Origin: Clostridium arbusti SL206
Lineage (GTDB): Bacteria > Bacillota > Clostridia > Clostridiales > Clostridiaceae
DNA length: 64,000 bases
Assembly: GCF_000246895.1 (NCBI RefSeq)
Contig: NZ_BAEV01000003.1
Location: 25,870 to 89,869 of the forward strand
Reading direction: 5' to 3'
Below, one piece after another: positions 17,789 to 27,047 of this stretch. Under the pieces are notes generated by a model. That model did no database searches, had not been told where the DNA came from, and saw only the letters and a list, made by a program, of their open reading frames with translations. A program made the translations under genes and the position numbers. The stretch's first letter is position 1, and every line of letters starts with the position of its first letter.

Positions 17789-19135
17789 ATGAAAAAGAAA
17801 ATAGCATCCATTTTTTTAATAGTATTTATATTAATATCTATATTTAGTTTTCATGAAATTACTTCTATTCATAAATTTGACTCTAACGCAGTAAAAGAAA
17901 ATATTAATTATCTATCCTCAGATACATTTAAGGGAAGACTGGCAGGTACCTTTGAAAATGAACAAGCCTCTGCATACATTAAATCCGAATTTAAAAAAAA
18001 TGGAATAAAACCACTTAATAAAGATTATTATGAAAACTTTAAAGTAATTTATCCAGAAAAAATATCTGGAGCTCCTTATTTAAGAGTTATAAATAAGCAG
18101 GGACAAACTATTAAGGTATTTAATTATGGTACGGATTTCAAAGAAGATATGATATCTTTCAAGCAAAATCGTACTTCTTTCTCTAAAGGATCTTCAGTAA
18201 CAGTTAAAGATACTTTTATAAGAGTATCTTCTGGGAAAGGCAACTATGTATTCTATACACCTGATGATAATAATCTTGATTTTAGAAGTTCTTTCGATAG
18301 CAGTAGTAAATTTTCTCTTTTAATTATGGTGAAAAAAGACACACTTAAGGCTATGGAAAACTATCTAAATGACAACAATACCATAGACTGCTTTATTCCC
18401 TATAAAGAAACAGAAACAAGCGTTAATAATGTAGTTGGATACATAAAAGGTAAAAATTCATCTCTTCCACCAATAGTTATCTCTGGTCATTTTGATCACT
18501 TAGGTGAGGATCTTTTAAACACCACCTATCCTGGGGCTTTAGATAATGCTTCTGGAATAAGTTTTGTTATGGAAATGAGTAAATATATTAAATCTCTAGG
18601 CACTCCAGATAGGGATATAATATTTGCAGCATTCAATGGTGAAGAATATGGTCTTAGAGGATCAGAAGTATTTGCAAATGAGTACCTAACTAGGCTTGAA
18701 GGTGGAAAAGTATTTAATTTTGATATGATTGGTAGTGATAATTCTGTACCTCTAGGTATTATGGGAGCCAAGGATGATAGTGATAAAACTCCACTTATTT
18801 ACGTTATTTCAAAAATATGTACTGACAATAACATACATTACAATAATCTTTTTGAAGACAACAGTGATCACAGTCCTTTTAGAAAACTTGGAATTGATGC
18901 TATTACCTTTTGTGATAATGATACGAAAAGAATTCACACTCCTAATGATAAAGCAGAATTTATAAGCACTGCTTCCATAGACAGAGCTTATAATGTGTCT
19001 TCAAAAGAAATACTGCATCTTAGCTTTGGAAGAAACCCAATAGTAATGTATAGTAGATATGTAGCTACCCTTTCCCTTACATGTACAGTTATATGCACAT
19101 TTTATTTGATAGTTATATATAAGAAGGATGTATAA
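17789..19135 (+). CDS. M28-family zinc metallopeptidase, membrane anchored
   Basis: 448 residues. A hydrophobic segment at 5-21 acts as signal or anchor, and a second lies near the C-terminus (~427-444), leaving the peptidase outside the cell. The di-zinc ligands of the M28 family are all visible: His234 and Asp236 (GHFDHLG), Asp252 (LDNASG), catalytic Glu285 and Glu286 (GEEYGLRGS), Asp312 (FDMIG) and His361 (DHSPF). It is probably an aminopeptidase that trims extracellular peptides. The stretch between residues 90 and 200 resembles a PA-like insert, as in aminopeptidase Y. Confidence 0.9.
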   Translation: MKKKIASIFLIVFILISIFSFHEITSIHKFDSNAVKENINYLSSDTFKGRLAGTFENEQASAYIKSEFKKNGIKPLNKDYYENFKVIYPEKISGAPYLRVINKQGQTIKVFNYGTDFKEDMISFKQNRTSFSKGSSVTVKDTFIRVSSGKGNYVFYTPDDNNLDFRSSFDSSSKFSLLIMVKKDTLKAMENYLNDNNTIDCFIPYKETETSVNNVVGYIKGKNSSLPPIVISGHFDHLGEDLLNTTYPGALDNASGISFVMEMSKYIKSLGTPDRDIIFAAFNGEEYGLRGSEVFANEYLTRLEGGKVFNFDMIGSDNSVPLGIMGAKDDSDKTPLIYVISKICTDNNIHYNNLFEDNSDHSPFRKLGIDAITFCDNDTKRIHTPNDKAEFISTASIDRAYNVSSKEILHLSFGRNPIVMYSRYVATLSLTCTVICTFYLIVIYKKDV

Positions 19136-19158
19136 ATTTAAAGTCTGTATTTAAATAT

Positions 19159-19203
19159 AAACACTATCAAATTCCATTTAAACTATGTGAATTGATAGTG
19201 TTT
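19159..19203. terminator. bidirectional hairpin between convergent genes
   Basis: AAACACTATCAA pairs perfectly with TTGATAGTGTTT over a 21-base loop, between the M28 gene and the CorC-like gene. Confidence 0.6.
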
Positions 19204-19213
19204 CCTCCTCTTA

Positions 19214-20512
19214 TTACTGTTGTCTAGATAATACTTTAATTAAAACTTTACTTATTCTTTTCTTATCACATTTTAATATAACAAACTCATAGTTTTCATA
19301 AATAACTTTTTGATTAACCTTAGGATATGAGTCTAACTGTGAGTAAACCCATCCCCCTATAGTGTCAATATTTTCTTCATCAATATCTGTATCTAAAAGC
19401 TCATTAATATCTTCAATAATAACTTTTCCATCTACAATATAGTTTCCATTTTCACTTTTATTAATTTCTTTTCCCTCTTCATCAAACTCATCTTGGATTT
19501 CTCCTACAATTTCTTCTAATATATCTTCAGTGGTTACTAGACCTGATGTTCCTCCGTATTCATCTATTATTATAGCTATTTGTGCTTTTTCCATCTTAAA
19601 CACCTTAAACAGCTCGCTTATTGACAAAGATTCAGGTACAAACTTTATCTCGCGAATAATCTCCTCTATATTTTGGTTATCATCATGAATTTTCTGTTTA
19701 TATAAATCTTTAATGTGTATAAAACCAATAATATTATCCTTACCATCTCTATAAACTGGATACCTAGTAAACTGTTCTTCTAATGTGGTCTCTACTATTT
19801 CATTAAATGCATTATCAATAGAAATGCATTCCATATCCGTACGTGGTACCATTATCTCTTTCACAGTTTTTTCAGAAAAATCAAATATATTATCCACAAA
19901 GGTTAATTCTGTCTTATCTATTAATCCATGATTATAGCTATCTTCAACTAATAATTTTATTTCTTCATCCGTATGAGCTGCTTCATGTTCCTCTATTTGT
20001 GAAATACCAAATAGTCTTAGAACTAGACTAGTACTATGGTTAAATGCCCACATTATAGGATAAGTTAATTTATAGAACATAATAAGTGGCACTGCCGTAT
20101 ATATAGCTATTTTTTCTGCACTTATAATAGCTATTGATTTAGGGGCTAATTCACCAAGCACTATATGAAAAGCTGTTATTATTGCAAATCCAAGTACAAA
20201 TGAAATAGAATGAATAGTATTTTCCGGTATATGTATTATATGAAACAAAGGCATAAGCATATCAGCTACAGCTGGTTCTCCTATCCAACCTAAACCTAAA
20301 GATGCTAAAGTTATTCCCAATTGACAGGCAGACAGATATGAATTTAAATTATTTACCACTTTTGATGTATATTTTGCACTTCTATTTCCCTCATGTACTA
20401 AGGTATCTATTCTAGATTTCCTTACCTTTACCATTGCAAATTCTGTGGCAACAAAAAAACCATTCATAAATACAAGTAAAATTACAATAATAATATTTAT
20501 TAAAATAATCAT
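19214..20512 (-). CDS. CNNM/CorC-type membrane transporter (hemolysin C family)
   Basis: 432 residues. Residues 1-175 are a DUF21/CNNM membrane domain with about four helices and the LACQLGITLASLGLGWIGEP motif. A CBS pair follows (~205-330; IMVPRTDMECI, DEYGGTSGLVTTEDILEEI) and a C-terminal CorC_HlyC domain (~345-430). CNNM proteins are linked to Mg2+ or Na+ export and homeostasis; the hemolysin label is historical. Its ATG overlaps the stop of a small upstream ORF (ATGA), suggesting coupled translation. Confidence 0.92.
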   Translation of the reverse strand: MIILINIIIVILLVFMNGFFVATEFAMVKVRKSRIDTLVHEGNRSAKYTSKVVNNLNSYLSACQLGITLASLGLGWIGEPAVADMLMPLFHIIHIPENTIHSISFVLGFAIITAFHIVLGELAPKSIAIISAEKIAIYTAVPLIMFYKLTYPIMWAFNHSTSLVLRLFGISQIEEHEAAHTDEEIKLLVEDSYNHGLIDKTELTFVDNIFDFSEKTVKEIMVPRTDMECISIDNAFNEIVETTLEEQFTRYPVYRDGKDNIIGFIHIKDLYKQKIHDDNQNIEEIIREIKFVPESLSISELFKVFKMEKAQIAIIIDEYGGTSGLVTTEDILEEIVGEIQDEFDEEGKEINKSENGNYIVDGKVIIEDINELLDTDIDEENIDTIGGWVYSQLDSYPKVNQKVIYENYEFVILKCDKKRISKVLIKVLSRQQ

Positions 20513-20622
20513 ATAATGATGATTTCCTCCCTAATAAATTTTAATCTTTCAATGCTGATTTTTCTAGCTTTCTTTGTATATAATTTATCAGGTATCTTTT
20601 CATGTTGCCTATCTACATCCAT
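20509..20622 (-). CDS. 37-codon ORF translationally coupled to the CorC-like gene
   Basis: The ATG at 20622 is preceded by AGGAG and encodes a very basic 37-residue peptide (MDVDRQHEKIPDKLYTKK at its start). Its TGA overlaps the ATG of the CorC-like gene, whose ribosome binding site GGGAGG lies inside this ORF. This could be a regulatory leader whose translation opens the downstream site. No homologue is recognised. Confidence 0.5.
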   Translation of the reverse strand: MDVDRQHEKIPDKLYTKKARKISIERLKFIREEIIII

Positions 20623-20744
20623 TTATCTTTTCTCCTAAATTTTATTATATTGGTATAATTATCATATCAAGCATATATTACTAAGTCAAATAATCTAATC
20701 AACATTCATTCTAATTAATTTTCATTTGCCCTTAGATTTTATCA

Positions 20745-21074
20745 CTAATTAAACTGTCTTTTGTATTCTTTCCCCCAATCACACATGGATTTTAAAAGAG
20801 GTCTTATACTCTCTCCAAGCTCAGTAAGCCCATATTCAACTCTAAGTGGAACTTCTGCATAAGCTTTCCTATAGATTATCTTGTCCCTTTCTAATTCTCT
20901 TAGCTGCATAGTCAAAGTTTTATGAGTAATATCAGGTAATAATCTTTTTAGTTCATTAAACCTAATAATTTCCTTCGATAAATGCCAAAGAATTGCTACC
21001 TTCCATTTTCCGCTTAAAATATTTATAGTTATATTAATAGGACAACTTGGTGTTAAATTTTCTACCTTTGACAT
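20745..21074 (-). CDS. HxlR-family winged-helix regulator
   Basis: About 109 residues from the ATG at 21074, preferred because GGGAG lies seven bases upstream; an ATG 18 bases earlier lacks a site. HxlR features are CPINITINILSGKWKVAILWHL, FNELKRLLPDITHKTLTMQLRELE and the wing YGLTELGESIRPLLKSMCDWG. HxlR proteins often sense electrophiles through a cysteine; Cys11 near the N-terminus (TPSCPI) is a candidate. It is divergent from the nitroreductase at 21230, its probable target. Confidence 0.9.
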   Translation of the reverse strand: MSKVENLTPSCPINITINILSGKWKVAILWHLSKEIIRFNELKRLLPDITHKTLTMQLRELERDKIIYRKAYAEVPLRVEYGLTELGESIRPLLKSMCDWGKEYKRQFN

Positions 21075-21229
21075 ATTTATTCTCCCACCCATTTAAATTA
21101 TCTGAATATTTTATTTTATTAACATATATAATATCATTTTTGATACCAGGTTTCAAATTTGTGCCTACTTTTATTTTAATTTTTTTAATGATACTATAAT
21201 GTTAATCAATTAATGAAAGGAAGATTTTT

Positions 21230-21784
21230 ATGAATGAAGTTTTAAAAACTCTCAAAAATAGAAGAAGTGTAAGATCCTATTTATCAGAACAAATACCAGA
21301 AGAAGACTTACAGGCAATACTTGAGGCCGGCATTTATGCACCTACTGCTCATAATGACCAACCATGGCATTTTACAGTTATACAAAGTAAAGAAAAAATT
21401 CAATATATTAGTGACAAGTCTAAAGAACTAATGGCAAAATCCAACACTGAATGGATTAAAAAGATGGGATTGAATCCTAAAATAAATTTAATGTATGGCG
21501 CACCAACACTTATTATCGTATCTGGTAGAAAAGATGCTGTTGCACCTAAAGTAGATTGTTCTGCAGCAATTGAAAATATGCTTATTGCCGCAGAAAGTTT
21601 AAATATAGGTTCTGTTTGGCTTGGGCTGGTAACTTTTTTCTTTCAATTAGAAGATGAAGTAAAAAAACTAGGTATTCCTGAAGGTTATGAACCCTACTAT
21701 GGCGTGGCCTTTGGCCATAAAACTACTGAAAAAAAAATGATTGCACCAAAACGAAATTTAGATGTAGTTAACTATATAAAATAA
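21230..21784 (+). CDS. nitroreductase family protein
   Basis: 184 residues. The FMN-binding N-terminus LKNRRSVRSYLSEQIPEED is followed by APTAHNDQPWHFTVIQ and the C-terminal IENMLIAAESLNIGSVWLG and YEPYYGVAFGHK. Unlike the nitroreductase at 7822, its composition matches the AT-rich chromosome. It is divergent from the HxlR regulator, a common pairing for enzymes that respond to quinones or electrophiles. Substrate unknown. Confidence 0.9.
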   Translation: MNEVLKTLKNRRSVRSYLSEQIPEEDLQAILEAGIYAPTAHNDQPWHFTVIQSKEKIQYISDKSKELMAKSNTEWIKKMGLNPKINLMYGAPTLIIVSGRKDAVAPKVDCSAAIENMLIAAESLNIGSVWLGLVTFFFQLEDEVKKLGIPEGYEPYYGVAFGHKTTEKKMIAPKRNLDVVNYIK

Positions 21785-21856
21785 TGTTTATAGCTTACTT
21801 AATGCGTATCCTAAAGACTTCTTTACTTTCGTCAGTAGAAAAGCTATATAAAGTTA

Positions 21857-21914
21857 AACTAACAAGTCAAAATACTAAATTTACTATATAATTTAGTATT
21901 TTGACTTGTTAGTT
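21857..21914. terminator. bidirectional terminator
   Basis: Two perfect 24-base arms (21857-21880 and 21891-21914) around a 10-base loop. The right arm includes the stop codon of the galT-like gene, and the nitroreductase converges from the other side. Confidence 0.8.
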
Positions 21915-22868
21915 ATTTTCACCATTTTGTTGTCTCAATTTTTCAGCTGCAATTTCAGGGAAAACTGTATTTATCATAATTCCTGTACTGATTTCAAAGC
22001 CTGCTCCCTTAACAGTTCTAGGACATATTTCAATATAAAAATGATAATATGAATTATCTTCTTTAACAAAATTATAGTATATATTATATGATATATCTCC
22101 TAGGACATTATAGATCATACCTGTAACATTTTTCATAACATTACTTAAATCCATTATTTCCACTTCATTTAGATTAAGTATAGTACTTGAATGTTTCCTT
22201 TTGATAATTTGAACTTCATATTTAAAAGTAGATGCATAGGGACAGAGAGCCACAAATTCCTTGCCTTCATACACAATTCTTTTCTTATCCTTAATTTCTT
22301 CTTTTAAAATGTCACATAAAATACAAGTATTTTTATCCTTGTAATACTTCTTACAATTTTCTATTTCTCTCTCAATTTTTTGAGGTAATATATTAATACC
22401 AATAATTTGAGAGTGACAATGTTGTAACGATGCACCTGCCTCTCTTCCATTATTTTTAAATATCTGTACATACTTAATAAAGGAAGATTTATATATATTT
22501 GTTGAAATATTTATATATGCTTTTATTATCTCAGATATATGTTCTTTAGTAAGTTCAAAAAATCTTGTATTATGATCTCTACCTTCAATGACCACATAAT
22601 GGAATCCATATATATTACTATTAGCTTCCTCTTTCTTAAATACGGCTGGATATTTATTTTCAACTACCTTAACAAAATTAGAGCCTTGATTCTCATAGAT
22701 TTTTTTAGACGTCATATGTTGATTCTCTTGGCAAAAGGGACAATCTTTTTTAAAAGTTATCCTTTCAATCTTCTGTTTATCTGCAGGAAAATCACTTGGC
22801 CTTTTTGACCTATTTTCTGACATTATTACAACTTCATTAGAAATAGGATTTATTCTCATGTGCGGCAT
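21909..22868 (-). CDS. galactose-1-phosphate uridylyltransferase-like protein (HIT superfamily)
   Basis: 319 residues. The HIT-type active site reads SLQHCHSQIIG, with His150, His152 and Gln154, where classical GalT has HPHxQ. Zinc-ligand candidates are CPFC (43-46) and CILC (182-185). The family transfers nucleotidyl groups between UDP-glucose or ADP-glucose and a sugar phosphate. No galK or galE is nearby, so the real substrate could be another sugar phosphate. GGAGGG precedes the first ATG. Confidence 0.8.
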   Translation of the reverse strand: MPHMRINPISNEVVIMSENRSKRPSDFPADKQKIERITFKKDCPFCQENQHMTSKKIYENQGSNFVKVVENKYPAVFKKEEANSNIYGFHYVVIEGRDHNTRFFELTKEHISEIIKAYINISTNIYKSSFIKYVQIFKNNGREAGASLQHCHSQIIGINILPQKIEREIENCKKYYKDKNTCILCDILKEEIKDKKRIVYEGKEFVALCPYASTFKYEVQIIKRKHSSTILNLNEVEIMDLSNVMKNVTGMIYNVLGDISYNIYYNFVKEDNSYYHFYIEICPRTVKGAGFEISTGIMINTVFPEIAAEKLRQQNGENN

Positions 22869-22952
22869 GTTATTCCCTCCTCATATATTGGTTAGAGTCT
22901 ATTACTCATACTAATATTAAACAGTTTACTGTAATTGGAGTAATTGTAGCCA

Positions 22953-24260
22953 TTAGTCCTCAGACAATTCTTTAAATGCATTTCTAATACTTTTTATAGT
23001 TTTTTCAATATCCTCTTCACTATGAGCGTTTGATACAAAGAAAGTTTCAAACTGAGATGGTGGTAAATATATTCCACTCATAAGCATACTTTTAAAATAT
23101 TTTGCAAATGATTTTATATTACATTTCTTAGCATCATCATAACTCATTATCTTTTTATTTGAAAAGAATACGGTCATCATAGATCCAACTCTGTTTACAT
23201 TAGCTTCTATCTTAAAATCTGATATAGCTTTCTCTATTCCAGTTTGAAGCATTTTACCTTTATTTTCAAGATCTACATATACCTTTGGATTATCCTTTAA
23301 ATATGCTAGAGTTGTTATTCCAGCTGTCATGGAAAGTGGATTACCAGATAGGGTACCCGCTTGATAAACAGGCCCTAATGGGGCTACACACTGCATTATT
23401 TCTTTTTTTCCTCCATAAGCTCCTACGGGAAGTCCTCCACCTATTATCTTACCAAAACAAGTCAAATCAGGTTCCACATTGTAAAGGCTCTGAGCTCCTC
23501 CAATGGCAACTCTAAATCCAGTCATTACTTCATCTATAATTAAAAGGCTATTATATTGTCTTGTTATTTTTCTTACATAATCTATAAACTCTTGAGTTGC
23601 AGGAACTACTCCCATATTTCCCGAAATAGGTTCCATAATAACTGCTGCGATTTCTTTACCATGTTCTTTAAATATATCAGAAACAGATTCAATACTATTA
23701 TATTCTGCAACTATAGTATTGTTAGTAATACTCTCTGGTACTCCACTGCTACTTGGTACTCCATGAGTCAATGCCCCTGACCCAGCCTGAACTAAAAGAC
23801 AATCTCCATGTCCATGGTAGTTACCTGCGAATTTTACTATTTTATTTCTTCCAGTATATCCTCGTGCCACTCTTAAAGCACTCATAGTAGCTTCTGTGCC
23901 AGAATTGACCATTCTTATCATCTCTATAGATGGTACAATTTCTCTTATTAATTCTGCAATTTCTACTTCAAGTCTAGTAGGAGCTCCAAAACTTAAAGAT
24001 TTATTAATTTGTTCCTTTAATTTATGATTTACTATAGACGGATTATGGCCTAAAATCATTGGTCCATAAGAACCTATATAATCTATGTATTCATTGTTAT
24101 CCTCATCATAAATTTTACTTCCATCTGCTCTCACTATGAATGGTGGAGTCATGTCTACATCTTTAAAAGCTCTTACTGGGCTATTAACTCCTCCGGGTAT
24201 GATTTCCATTGCTCTCTTAAAAAGTTCAACTGACTTTGTATTATTTGCTCTGTTTTTCAT
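22953..24260 (-). CDS. hemL: glutamate-1-semialdehyde 2,1-aminomutase
   Basis: 435 residues. PLP-enzyme motifs: MVNSGTEATMSALRVARGYTG, the aspartate of LLIIDEVMTGFRV, and the Schiff-base lysine Lys271 in CFGKIIGGGLPVGAYGG. It converts glutamate-1-semialdehyde, made by HemA, to 5-aminolevulinate. It is the last gene of the leftward tetrapyrrole operon, separated from cobA/hemD by repeat copy B. AGGTG precedes the ATG. Confidence 0.96.
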   Translation of the reverse strand: MKNRANNTKSVELFKRAMEIIPGGVNSPVRAFKDVDMTPPFIVRADGSKIYDEDNNEYIDYIGSYGPMILGHNPSIVNHKLKEQINKSLSFGAPTRLEVEIAELIREIVPSIEMIRMVNSGTEATMSALRVARGYTGRNKIVKFAGNYHGHGDCLLVQAGSGALTHGVPSSSGVPESITNNTIVAEYNSIESVSDIFKEHGKEIAAVIMEPISGNMGVVPATQEFIDYVRKITRQYNSLLIIDEVMTGFRVAIGGAQSLYNVEPDLTCFGKIIGGGLPVGAYGGKKEIMQCVAPLGPVYQAGTLSGNPLSMTAGITTLAYLKDNPKVYVDLENKGKMLQTGIEKAISDFKIEANVNRVGSMMTVFFSNKKIMSYDDAKKCNIKSFAKYFKSMLMSGIYLPPSQFETFFVSNAHSEEDIEKTIKSIRNAFKELSED

Positions 24261-24367
24261 TATAATTCACCTCGTATAATTACATTAGTGTTCATTTTAG
24301 AAAATGTCCAAAGACCTTTTCTTAGTTGAAAGTTGATAGTGTACAGTGGAAAGTTTAAAATCAGTTA

Positions 24368-24524
24368 GGCATGTGAAAATAAATAGTAAGTCAAATATGC
24401 GACGAATATTTTGAATTGAGCAAGGAAGCAGGTGACCAGGATAGTGGGCTATCTGAGGGTTCTGCTGACGCAGTAGGATTCAAAATAGGCTAGCATACTG
24501 ACTAGTTATTTATTTGAATATGCC
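24368..24524 (+). mobile_element. 157-bp MITE-like element, copy B
   Basis: Same ends as copy A and a perfect TTA duplication (24365-24367 and 24525-24527). It sits between cobA/hemD and hemL inside an otherwise co-directional operon. Confidence 0.85.
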
Positions 24525-24549
24525 TTAAAAGTTATAAATTAAGAATTAA

Positions 24550-26040
24550 TTATTTTAATAAATCAACAATACCATCCACAGTATGAGTCTTTGCGCATTT
24601 ATAATTATTTATATTAAATGCCTTAAGAGCATTTCCTGTAATAGGCCCTATGCATATTATTTCTTTATTATCTAGTATTCCAAAGCTATCATTATCCATC
24701 TTTAAAGTTTCCATAAATCCCTTTACACAAGATGGACTAGTAAATGTAATAACATCAACATCCCTTAGTGCACTTGTTAACTCTCCCACTTTATAATTTG
24801 GAGTAACTACATTGTATATGTATACAGTTTCAAGTTTAGCACCTATTTGCTCCAGAGTCTTTGATATAGAATTGTGAGCAATATTGGAAGTAGGCAACAA
24901 AACCTTTTCTCCTAATTTAACCTTATTCTTTAATTCTTGTGACAATTTTTCTGATTCAAATTCCTTTGGAGTAATTTCAGCTTTCAAGTAGTAATTTTTC
25001 AATGTTTTCTCTGTAGAACTACCGATTACAGCTATTTTTGCTTTACCTATAGCCCTTACATCACCTTTATATTTCATCAATCCTTTAATGAATATATTTA
25101 CGGCATTTTCACTGGTAAAAACTATCCAATCATATTGCTCTATATCTTCATATATATACTCTACAGAATCAATATTATCCTTTATTTCTATCATAGGAAA
25201 ATTTATAGGATCTGCGCCTATACTTTTAATCTTTGAACATATCTTTTCTGATTGTTCCTTTGATCTAGTTACAAGTACCTTTTTATTGGAATTAATATTA
25301 TCTTCAAACCAATTTAGGTATTTTCTAAGTGAAACTACCTCCCCTACTACAATCAATGCTGGAGATTCCATTTCTGATTTGAAATTTTTAATATTTTCTA
25401 GAGTTCCACATACTGTTTTTTGATTTTCACCAGTACCATGAGATATTACTGCAACCGGAGTTTCCTTTTTCTTTCCGTACTTCATAAGATTTTCACATAT
25501 AGATTCTAGATTGCCAAGTCCCATAAAGAAAATCAAAGTTCCAGAGAGCTTTGCAATAACACTATAATCTATAGCCTCATCTTGCTTAGATGGATTCTCA
25601 TGACCTGTTATTACATGAAATGAACTACTTATATTTCTATGAGTTATAGGAATCCCTGCATACGCAGTAACTGCATTCACTGCTGAAATTCCAGGAACAA
25701 TTTCAAATTTTATTCCCTCATTAAAAAGATGAATAGCTTCTTCTCCGCCTCTTCCAAATACAAAAGGATCTCCACCTTTTAATCTTACAACACGTTTTCC
25801 CTCTTTTGCTTCACTTGCAAGTAGCTTGTTTATGTCCTGCTGAGGTATTGTGTGATTACCAGCTTTCTTTCCCGCATCTATTTTTTCTGATGTTTTTCTA
25901 GCATAGGACAAAAAATTTGTATTTATAAGTCTATCGTAGACTATCACATCAGCATTTTTTATACATTCCAATGCCCTTAAAGTTATAAGCTTTTCATTTC
26001 CTGAACCCGCGCCAATAATATACACTATGCCTTCTTTCAC
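24550..26040 (-). CDS. cobA/hemD: uroporphyrinogen-III C-methyltransferase / uroporphyrinogen-III synthase fusion
   Basis: 496 residues from a GTG whose GGAGG lies in the end of hemC. Residues 1-245 form a SUMT domain: YIIGAGSGNEKLITLRA, YDRLI, VRLKGGDPFVFGRGGEE and GIPITHR. Residues ~250-495 are a HemD domain: KVLVTRSKEQSEK, WIVFTSENAVNIF and TFTSPSCVKGFME. The protein closes hydroxymethylbilane to uroporphyrinogen III and methylates it twice to precorrin-2, the branch point to siroheme and cobalamin. Such fusions are common in clostridia. Confidence 0.96.
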   Translation of the reverse strand: MKEGIVYIIGAGSGNEKLITLRALECIKNADVIVYDRLINTNFLSYARKTSEKIDAGKKAGNHTIPQQDINKLLASEAKEGKRVVRLKGGDPFVFGRGGEEAIHLFNEGIKFEIVPGISAVNAVTAYAGIPITHRNISSSFHVITGHENPSKQDEAIDYSVIAKLSGTLIFFMGLGNLESICENLMKYGKKKETPVAVISHGTGENQKTVCGTLENIKNFKSEMESPALIVVGEVVSLRKYLNWFEDNINSNKKVLVTRSKEQSEKICSKIKSIGADPINFPMIEIKDNIDSVEYIYEDIEQYDWIVFTSENAVNIFIKGLMKYKGDVRAIGKAKIAVIGSSTEKTLKNYYLKAEITPKEFESEKLSQELKNKVKLGEKVLLPTSNIAHNSISKTLEQIGAKLETVYIYNVVTPNYKVGELTSALRDVDVITFTSPSCVKGFMETLKMDNDSFGILDNKEIICIGPITGNALKAFNINNYKCAKTHTVDGIVDLLK

Positions 26041-26042
26041 AA

Positions 26043-26948
26043 TTATTTACCTCCCTCTAAAAGACCTTTAAGTTTTCTAGCAAGCTCTATACCTATATTC
26101 TCATAGTCATTTATACTTCCTGTAGTCTCACTCTTAAAAATAGTAGTATTATTATCATCACATACAAAACCTTCTAATTCAATTTTATCGTTAGATACAG
26201 TTGCATGAGCCCCGATAGCAATACTACACCCTCCGTTCATCTCCCTTAAAAAGGCCCTTTCTGAAAGTATACACTTAAATTCTATTTCATCTACAAGAGT
26301 ATTAACAATAGATTTTACATCCATATCTCCTCTTCTAAACTCTACACACAGTGCTCCTTGGCCTACAGAAGGTATACACTTATGGATATCAATGTATTGT
26401 GATATATTCTTTTCCCATCCCATTCTTTTAAGCCCTGCTGCTGCAAGTATTATAGCATCCGCTTCTCCATTTAACATTTTTTTTATTCTAGTATCTATAT
26501 TTCCTCTCAGAAGCTTAAACTCTAAATCAGGACGAAGTTTTCCTATCTGAACCATCCTCCTCAAGCTGCTAGTTCCTATAACTGCGCCTTTAGGAAGTTT
26601 TTCAATAGTTAATTCATTTTTAGATATAAGTGCATCTCTTGGGTCTTCTCTTTTTAATACTGATAAAATTTCAAATTCCTTTAAAACAACATTTTGTACA
26701 TCCTTCATGCTATGTACAGCTAAATCTATATTGTTATTTTTTAAATTATCTTCAATTTCAGCTATAAATAGGCCTTTGCCTCCAATTTTACTCAAACTTT
26801 TATCTAATATTTTATCACCTGTAGTTTTGATTATCTTTACCTCTATTTCCAGGCTCGGATACTTACTTCTTAATTCATCAATAACCATATTAGTTTGAGT
26901 AATCGCAAGCTTACTTCCACGAGTACCTATTATAATCTTAGATTTCAT
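26043..26948 (-). CDS. hemC: porphobilinogen deaminase (hydroxymethylbilane synthase)
   Basis: 301 residues. IIGTRGSKLAITQTN begins the enzyme; FIAEIEDNLKNNNIDLAVHSMKD and GTSSLRR are family motifs; Cys241 in NGGCSIAIGAH carries the dipyrromethane cofactor. It polymerises four porphobilinogens to hydroxymethylbilane, the substrate of HemD encoded next. Its last codons contain the ribosome binding site of cobA/hemD, with only two bases between the genes. Confidence 0.96.
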   Translation of the reverse strand: MKSKIIIGTRGSKLAITQTNMVIDELRSKYPSLEIEVKIIKTTGDKILDKSLSKIGGKGLFIAEIEDNLKNNNIDLAVHSMKDVQNVVLKEFEILSVLKREDPRDALISKNELTIEKLPKGAVIGTSSLRRMVQIGKLRPDLEFKLLRGNIDTRIKKMLNGEADAIILAAAGLKRMGWEKNISQYIDIHKCIPSVGQGALCVEFRRGDMDVKSIVNTLVDEIEFKCILSERAFLREMNGGCSIAIGAHATVSNDKIELEGFVCDDNNTTIFKSETTGSINDYENIGIELARKLKGLLEGGK

Positions 26949-27047
26949 ATAAAAACCTCTTTCAAAGTTTATTCAATAATTATCCGCATGGATGAAAATC
27001 TATAAATTTCTATAGAATAAAAAATATGATTTTTAAATCATACACTG

